Source: Gremmenia infestans (Eukaryota > Ascomycota > Leotiomycetes > Helotiales > Hamatocanthoscyphaceae). From it: DNA of 64,000 nt. Below are positions 56,768 through 64,000 of this stretch, one piece after another. Every line of letters starts with the position of its first letter. Positions within the stretch are counted from its first letter, which is position 1. The notes below the pieces were generated by a model, which saw only the letters and a program-made list of their open reading frames with translations, searched no databases and had not been told where the DNA came from. The DNA lies in assembly GCA_032629725.1 (NCBI GenBank), contig JAFEVB010000007.1, positions 1,550,001 through 1,614,000 on the forward strand. Direction: 5' to 3'. A program made the translations under genes and the position numbers.

Positions 56768-59700
56768 ATGGCATCCAATCCAGATCAAGACGCGAACCAA
56801 GAGAATGCGCTCCCTGCAGCCCTCATTGCGCAAGCTGAAGCTGCCATAATTGGCAGTACTGGGGATATCAGCCGATCGAGGCGAACTTCCAGAGCATCAC
56901 AAGGAGCAAGCCATGGCGGGGAATCATCATCCAGGTAAATGGCTCAAATCTGTACCTGTCTCGAAGCTATCTAACCAACCTTCTCTTTTTACCCAGGGCC
57001 CATGGAACGCACCTCACAGTCCCACAGGACAGCGAAACCGAAGCCCCTCCAGCATACGGCGATAGCCACGATCAGATAGAGCTCAGCCAAGATGGCTTTG
57101 ACACAAAGGCAAAAGTCACGGACGACGGGCGGATAAACATCAATATCAACCAAAAGACTCGCAAACTCTCAGATCTGCTCGTTCCTGCGTTGAGGAACCA
57201 GCTGAAGCTAGTAGCACAGGAGGAGAAGGATACACCACTTCCACCCGGATACCTACCGCCGGCACTGGGAGGGTTGCCAGGTCAAACCCCGCCTCCTCAC
57301 CTCAATATCGTTATACATGTGGTTGGTTCGCGTGGAGATGTGCAGCCGTTTGTGGCACTGGGCAAGACGCTGAAAGCTACCTATGGCCATCGAGTGCGGT
57401 TGGCAACGCATCCTACCTTTCAGGCCTTTGTTGAAGAAAATGGACTTGAATTCTTCAGTATTGGAGGAGACCCTTCGGAACTCATGGCATTTATGGTGAA
57501 AAATCCGGGATTGATGCCTGGACTTGACTCTTTGAAGAGTGGTGATGTTGGAAAACGCCGAAAAGGCATGGAGGAGATTGTTTTGGGCTGCTGGAGGTCT
57601 TGTATCGAAGCCGGCAATGGCCTTGGAGCACCTACGCGCAAAGACGGTGCGGATTTTGGATTTGACGCTGGAATTAATATGGATACCGATCCTTCAGATC
57701 GCCCTTTCATTGCTGACGCTATCATTGCCAACCCTCCGAGCTTTGCGCATGTCCACATTGCTGAGAAAATGGGAATACCTCTTCACATGATGTTCACGTA
57801 AGTCGCCCCATCTAGAACTCCTGAATTCCTATTTATGCTACATAGTATGCCATGGTCCCCCACTCAATCGTTCCCCCACCCTCTCGCAAACATCCAATCC
57901 TCTAATGCCGATGTAAGTATGAATAATTTCGTATCATATGCCTTGGTGGAGATGATGACCTGGCAAGGCCTCGGAGACGTGATAAATCGCTTCAGAGAAC
58001 ATGCTCTTGGACTTGAACCAATCAGTCTCATCTGGGCTCCTGGAATGCTAAGTCGTCTGCGGGTGCCTTATACCTACTGCTGGTAAGATATATCCTCCTT
58101 CTTCATTGGCCACGAATTCATAGAAACCTAGGTCGCCAGCACTAATCCCCAAACCAAAAGATTGGGGACAACACATCTCTATATCCGGATTTTATTTCCT
58201 GTCGTTAGCTTCCTCATACACACCAGAACCAGAACTCGCTGCCTTTCTTGCCGCTGGGCCTCCACCGGTTTATATTGGCTTTGGTTCAATTGTGGTTGAT
58301 GATCCAAATGCTATGACAAAAATGATTTTCGAGGCTGTTAAGAAGGCTGGTGTAAGAGCTCTGGTGTCTAAAGGCTGGGGAGGGTTGGGAGCTGATGCCC
58401 TGGGCATTCCGGAAGGCGTCTTTATGCTTGGCAATGTACCTCATGACTGGCTCTTCCAGCACGTATCGTGTGTTGTGCACCATGGAGGAGCTGGAACAAC
58501 TGCTGCTGGTATCGCCACTGGAAAGCCGACTGTCATTGTACCATTCTTTGGCGACCAGCCATTTTGGGGAGCAATGGTCGCCCGAGCTGGAGCAGGTCCA
58601 CTTCCAATCCCCTACAAGCAGCTTACTGCAGATAAGTTAGCTGCGGCACTGTCTGAGGCCCTGAAGCCCGAAACTCTCGCAAAGGCAAAGGAGCTTGGTG
58701 CTCGTATTAAAGAAGAGAAAGGCAATGAAGTTGGCGCCAAGAGTTTCCACGATATGCTTGGTGTCGATAATCTCAGATGTTCCCTGGCTCCTAACAGAAC
58801 AGCTGTATGGCGGATAAAGCGTACTCAGACTCGTCTGAGCGCCTTTGCTGCCAACGTTCTTTCAAATGAAGGCCTTCTCGATTTTGCCGATTTGAAGCTG
58901 TAAGTCCTACAAATCCTGATTTTTTACACTATCCTAATAGAATAGATATCGACCGAAGGAGTATGAAACAGACGACGGCCCTTGGGATCCTATCTCTGGA
59001 GGCGCTTCCGCCTTGCTCGGAACTATTGGTAGCATGACGATGGGTATGGCAGACTTCCCGATTGAGATTTTCAGAGCCGCTCGATCGAAAAAAGATGCTC
59101 GTCTTGCTCGTAAGGAGACAACGAAAGATGGTCTTTCTGGAAGCGACAACATTGAAACATCCTCAAGATCTCAGTCTCAGCTCGATCTGGCAGCAGAAGA
59201 GGCGGTCGAGTCGCCCACTGGACCTCTTTCACCTAGAGATTCAACACCGACACTATCCCTAAAAACTTCACACGAAAGCGCCGAGCGCTCGTCCAATGAT
59301 ACTGCAGGTACCGGTGATACCTCATTGACTAGTATGTCAACCTATGAGAGAGCCGGCCGTGGGAATGCGCTGAAAGAAGCCCTTCGAGGCACCTTAGCCA
59401 GGACGAGATCTCAATCTAGAGAAGGGGTTGCTCGAATTGGGCGCTCTTTTTCAAAAGACCGTAGCTCTACATCTCGTACCGCATCTCCTGGGGGTGCACG
59501 TACTCCTAAGGAATTCGATCCTAGTGCTTTGACGTTGGACAATGCAGTTGGAGCTGGAAAAGGCGTTGCTCGAATCGTAGGTGCTGGGTTGAAGTCGCCT
59601 ATGGATTTCACCTTGGGAATTGCGCGTGGTTTCCATAACGCCCCGAAGCTTTACGGCGACGACACCGTCCGTCCACAAGCGAAGGTCACAGATTTTCAGA

Positions 59701-61091
59701 GTGGTGTCAGAGCCGCAACTAAGGTACGTCCAAAAAGCAATCTCAAAGCAATGCTAATTTCATCAGGAATTTGGACTCGGGTTTTATGATGGGATTACGG
59801 GACTTGTTACACAGCCGCTTAGGGGTGCAGAGAAGGAAGGAGCTGCTGGTCTCATCAAAGGTATTGGGAAAGGCATTGGAGGTCTTATCCTCAAGCCCGG
59901 TGCAGGTCAGTAGTGACTACTCTCTATTCTTTATACATGACTAATAGAAATAATCATCTAGCTATTTGGGCTGTCCCTGGATACACGTTCATGGGAGTTC
60001 ACAAAGAGGTTCGCAAACTCTTTGGTACCAGTGTTTTGAACTATTGCATTTCCGCACGAACGGCCCAAGGTTTCGAAGAGGCAAGCCGTGCAACGCCAGA
60101 AGAGCGACTGGACGTGATATATCGCTGGACAACCCATAAAGATGAATATCAAAGTATGAAGCAGAAATTACTTGCAACCGGTGGTCCTGAGGGTCAAGGT
60201 ACCGGACGTCTCACCCCAAAAGGATTCCTCCAAACTCGCCATCTCTCTTTCGAAGAGAGGAAGAAGCTACACGAGTCAAGGAGACTAAAGCGAGAAGAGG
60301 AACAGCAGAATGCGCACGGTACTAGTGCTCACAAACACTGTCCTTTCTGTCGCCGAGACAAGCCGCACCTCCACACCCCCAGAGCGGTGCAAGACACACC
60401 CAGTGTCCTCGATGACCCAGACCGCAACGCCGAATTCGAGCATGCTATTCATGCCTCGGTGGCCGCCACCTCGCATGGTAACGTGGAGCAAGACATGATG
60501 ATCGAGCGAGCCATCCGCGCTAGTATAAAAGAGCTTCAGAGCACCGAAATGACACTTACTGACGAGGAAGCACTAAGGCGCGCCATCCAAGCTAGTGTAG
60601 TTGAATCCGGTCATAAACCTGGCCTCGATGGAGCAGGTCCATCTGTTGACTTTACGGAAGAAGATGCAGAGCATCAAACCCTCCTGGAGAAAGCGATCCA
60701 GGAGAGCTTGAGGAGTTACTCACTTCCTACCAGCCAACCACCTCAAGATATCGACACCGACGATGACGAGGAAGTCAAACTAGCTCTGAAGATGTCTCAA
60801 GAGCAGACTACACCAAACGCTACCGATATTGACGATGCTCTCAACCGCGCAATACAGGAGTCGAAAAGAGAACATTTAAAGGAGAAGACCGAGGAAGATA
60901 TCGTGTTGGAATATATTAAGAAGCAGAGTATGAAGGAGGCTGAGCATAAAGCTGCTGTCGAGGGGAAGCAGAAGGAAGTACCGGTAGTGGATGAAGCTTT
61001 ACAGAGTAAGGCGGACGAAGAAGCGTTGAGACAGGCTATCGAGATGAGCTTGAAGCATGCAGGCGGAGATGGGGCTTCTGGTTCTAGTTAG
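56768..61091 (+). CDS. Sterol 3-beta-glucosyltransferase-like (GT1/GT28) protein with C-terminal UIM array
   Basis: Seven exons: 56768..56934, 56997..57797, 57846..58082, 58132..58899, 58946..59723, 59767..59905 and 59962..61091; 1339 residues. The N-terminus is disordered, then the GT domain (about 150-680): NIVIHVVGSRGDVQPFVALG with the Gly-rich donor loop, VRLATHPTFQAFVEENG, VYIGFGSIVVDDP, and the UDP-sugar signature VHHGGAGTTAAGIATGKPTVIVPFFGDQPFWG. Then RPKEYETDDGPWDPISGGASALLG and several Gly-rich amphipathic stretches. The last 220 residues carry six or seven ubiquitin-interacting-like motifs (EALRRAIQASV, MIERAIRASI, LLEKAIQESL, DALNRAIQESK, EALRQAIEMSL) and a small CPFC plus HLH cluster. 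It probably glucosylates ergosterol or a related lipid from UDP-glucose; unlike ATG26, no GRAM/PH region is visible. Confidence 0.88.
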
Positions 61092-62076
61092 ACGAAATGA
61101 TACGGTGGGTTGGGAAATAGTGTTGGTCTTGGATGGTTTTTAAACATATACCCATACGGTCACAGTAGAGCGTGTTAAGTGATGATTTCTAATCAGTTGT
61201 TCTTGGTATGCCATTGTTGCTTGTCAGCTGCCTTTGAACTTCCTATTAATATTGGTTGTATCATGAAGCGTCTCCTCCACACGTAGCTCTGAGCGTCTTG
61301 GACTATTGTTCTGTCCCTCTATGTTACGTCTATTGCTTTTGTTATGATGTCTGCATCCTTCAAGCGGCTAAGAGTGCAGTGATTGCCGCGAGCCCATGCC
61401 TGATATCCAACTTCAAGCTTCCAGAACGAGTGATACTTTCTTGTCATCTGACTTTCTAGGCCGTCCCCTTGAGGCTTTCAGGACATTGAGGTAAGGTAGG
61501 TAGTGAATCGCCCCTACTATTGTCGCTTAATCGTAACGATTCGTCAAATATCAATACCAATTCACAATTGGACTGATACGCTCTTTACCGCTCTCATCAT
61601 CGTCTTTATCAGCCTTGCGTTGATAGCGTCGCGTCAACCTTCTTTCTTTCCTTCCCTCTTTCACACCATACACACATCTTTTCTTTGCGAAGACTATCTC
61701 AGCTTGCGACAGCGACTATCCCGGCGACAGCTCCTGCCGCAGAGGAACTCTGTCTTCGATTGGGTCTTTTCACTTTGTCGCTCTTGACTCAACAACTCAA
61801 CCGTCAAGAGCGATCCCCCTCGGCTGCAACAGCGAAACAGCGTTCATTTCGATTTCGACTGGGCTGTTGCCTCATCAGTCGACTCGATTTCCATTCAAGA
61901 AAACATCTCCACCAGCACCAAGAGGTCATCTACTATCCGATTCGAACTCTATCAAGACTGTGCAGCGATACCTTTCCTTATACAAGAATTTCTACAACTA
62001 CACCCTTGTCAAGAATGGAATAGACTTCCCTACATCCTCACCTTTCTACTCGCCAGCGATAAACCACATTGCAACC
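61092..62076. other. Intergenic and 5' leader of the last gene
   Basis: Small frames at 61256..61459 and 61503..62023 have no family signal. The region 61640..62076 is rich in CTTTC/TCTC tracts and looks like the promoter and leader of the next gene. Confidence 0.45.
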
Positions 62077-64000
62077 ATGGGTCCCAAACGGAAAGCTCCT
62101 CAGGAAGCAAATAGCGCCAACAAAAAAGTTGCTACGGGCGGCGGTGTCGCAGCTAGGAAGAAGAGTGCCGCCGCTGCTGCTAAGCCTGCTCCGAAAACCA
62201 CTCCCAAGGGCCCGAATAACAAGAATAAACGTGCTCCAGTTCCAGCCTCGAAACCAGTGAGTCCCATCTCCCAAGCCCCAGCTCATATTCTGTCTTCCAT
62301 CTCCTATCATCTGCCATCATTGCTGACTTCAAGCCGAAACTTTTGCAGCAAGTCATAGACAAGAAACGCAAGGATAATGCAGGGGCTCCGGCTGGTAACG
62401 GGGCTACATCACAAGTTCGAGCGGCATCTAATCTAGGGGGAAAGGAGGGTCAAGGGCAAGGGCAAGCTCTACATCGACCATCTGTTTCTCAGCAAGCTCC
62501 CCAGGGTAGCCCGATGCTACCTTCCCACAGTTCTGCGAACAAAGCACAACCTCCCCTTATGAGAACGTCCATATCTTCTCCCGGACAACACAATGGCTCA
62601 GTAAATCCGTTCGCTGAACGTCTCCAGCCTCTTCAAAGCCCTATACTTAGTGGACAACAACCTCTCCAGAGAATAACATCCATATCATCTCGGCAACACT
62701 ACAATGACCCACAAAATCACTTCGTTGGCTTGCCTATGTCACCTGGAAATCCACTAACAAAGGAACAGACCCAAGCTATTGTGCAGCGTCGAGTTTCTGG
62801 AGCTGGTCATAATAGGCCGCAATTTCAAGGTTCCATGAGCTCTCCTAGTCAGCCTTTTCGACAGGTTCATACACAATCACCGCAGATGGGCGCGAGAGGT
62901 AGTCTGATGAGCCCTCCAGATCAACCATGTCCGTATGTTAGACAAGCGCCACAAATAGATGCTGGAGGTGGTCCAATGAGTTCTCCAAATCAGCCATTCC
63001 AACAGTCTCAGAGTCTTCTGCCGCAGATGGGGCCCGAAAGTGGTTCGATGAGCCCCCCCAGTCCATCATTGCAATACACTCATAGACATCCTTCGCAAAT
63101 GCCAACAGGGGCTGGGCCGGCCCAGCAATCTTACCAGCAAGTAAGCCCTCGACCCCAGTTGCAGCGTCAACTTTCAAATCCAGAATCATCTAATCGAGGC
63201 TTTCCCCAACTTGTCGGGAATCTGCCAGGGGCTTCTTTTCCTCAGTATAATTCCGGGAACAGCCAGTCACAATCTCAATTCGAGATGCTGCAACGGTCAA
63301 ATCAACTATACACATTTGAGTCTCAGTACCAGACGCACTGTATGCAGAAAATGTCTTCGATTGGACTTTTGCACCCCCAACAGCAGCAGCAGACACAACA
63401 GTCTAGGCCAAATCCAAACATTGACTTAACACAGATGCATATTGGTGGCGAAAACATCGTGAATGGATCCGATCATAGGGTTACTGGACAAGGCGAACAA
63501 TTACCACAACAGCCTCAGAATTCTAGAAACGGGTCTGTGAATAGAAAGGTGATGGGACCTCCTCCTATCCGCCTTCGAAATGCCGATGGTAGTTGTGAAC
63601 CCATTTCTCCAGCCAGCCACTCCCCACTTACACGTCCCAATGTGGACCCCCAAGATCCTAAGGGGCGAACGAGACTTGATATTCACGCGAGCACCAGACT
63701 CCTCAACAGACATGGCCAGCCAGACGAAAGTAGTGCCGAGACTCAGGCTTCTCCAGTCATTTGGGGAAACGGTGCCCATTCACCTCTGACACCTTTGAAT
63801 ATGCAGGCTCCTGCTCTTCCTCACGGACAAGTTTTGAGCAGGGTAAATCAACAGCGCGAATTCATGTATTCGCCGTCCGAAGAACCTGTCAGTGATGAAG
63901 CTCCTGGTTTTCCTCAAGCACCAGAGTCGACCCAAGCTAATATCCAGCGTGAATCTATACCTGTGCCACTTCATAGACAATCACCGCAGATGGAACAATT
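62077..64000 (+). CDS. Q/P/S-rich low-complexity protein, 3' partial
   Basis: Exon 62077..62256, intron 62257..62348 (donor GTGAGT, acceptor TTGCAG), then an open frame from 62349 with no stop to the window end; at least 610 residues. I do not recognise a family. The N-terminus is basic and Ala/Lys-rich (MGPKRKAPQ, AARKKSAAAAAK, VIDKKRKD), with two probable nuclear localisation signals. The rest is Gln/Pro/Ser-rich. A repeat of about 25 residues recurs three to four times near 62835..63090, with cores MSSPSQPF, MSPPDQPC, MSSPNQPF and MSPPSPS separated by PQMG- or PQIDAGG-type linkers. There are also short polyQ runs (63380) and a repeated SISSPGQH/SISSRQH motif. The composition suggests a nuclear scaffold or transcription-related protein, but this is only inference, and any folded domain may lie beyond the window. 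Confidence 0.7.

Noticed and set aside
1..64000. tRNA, rRNA and CRISPR-like arrays
   Set aside because: No cloverleaf with a B-box, rRNA core or regularly spaced direct repeat was recognised by eye; a tRNAscan run would be needed to exclude a missed tRNA.

Overview
The window is nuclear DNA of a filamentous ascomycete (Pezizomycotina). Almost every gene carries short GT-AG introns of about 43-170 bases with fungal branch points (CTAAC, CTGAC or ACTAAT). The families present, namely Zn2Cys6 regulator, KEX2, VPS53, CGI121, MDM38, 2EXR and BTB expansions, a WSC-glyoxal oxidase and phosphoketolase, are typical of this group. A leotiomycete (Helotiales-like) is my best guess from the BTB/2EXR expansion and the WSC-glyoxal oxidase, but this is inference. 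No rRNA, tRNA, CRISPR or prokaryotic element was seen. Spliced models below were built by eye from reading frames, splice sites and family motifs; all of them keep frame across their junctions.

Region 1 (1-20.9 kb) is a block of conserved housekeeping genes: a 5'-truncated Tim17-family membrane protein, proline dehydrogenase (mitochondrial proline catabolism), VPS53 (GARP tethering complex), a short-chain dehydrogenase, a 1623-residue PhoD-like phosphatase, the KEX2 Golgi protease, mitochondrial adenylate kinase (ADK2 type) and the LETM1-family protein MDM38. KEX2 and VPS53 both work at the late Golgi/endosome boundary; proline dehydrogenase, ADK2 and MDM38 are all mitochondrial. The PhoD/KEX2 and ADK2/MDM38 pairs are divergent and share upstream regions.

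Region 2 (20.9-36 kb) is an accessory island. It holds a pair of tandem 2EXR-domain genes (one broken), a divergent RRM-like protein, and a head-to-tail cluster of four related BTB-domain genes. The BTB genes share one intron position and an unusual C-terminal signature (FLC ... PW-six residues-W-stop). The fourth copy has an in-frame TAG inside the BTB domain. Intergenic distances are large (0.4-2.1 kb).

Region 3 (36-49 kb) has CGI121 (KEOPS complex), a Zn2Cys6 transcription factor, a GPI-anchored surface protein with a duplicated cysteine module, a 170-bp TA-flanked terminal-inverted-repeat element (MITE), and a phosphoketolase with a TATA box and pyrimidine-rich leader.

Region 4 (49-64 kb) has a seven-exon glyoxal oxidase with four WSC domains, a gene-poor stretch containing a nearly full-length but wrecked ACC-deaminase/D-cysteine-desulfhydrase-like pseudogene, a seven-exon sterol-glucosyltransferase-like protein ending in an array of ubiquitin-interacting motifs, and a Q/P-rich nuclear-looking protein running off the right edge.

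The most interesting signals are the BTB cluster with its C-terminal signature, the ACC-deaminase relic, the MITE, an over-represented intergenic 9-mer (TACTCCGTA/TACGGAGTA), and the fact that several premature stops can be explained by C-to-T changes.
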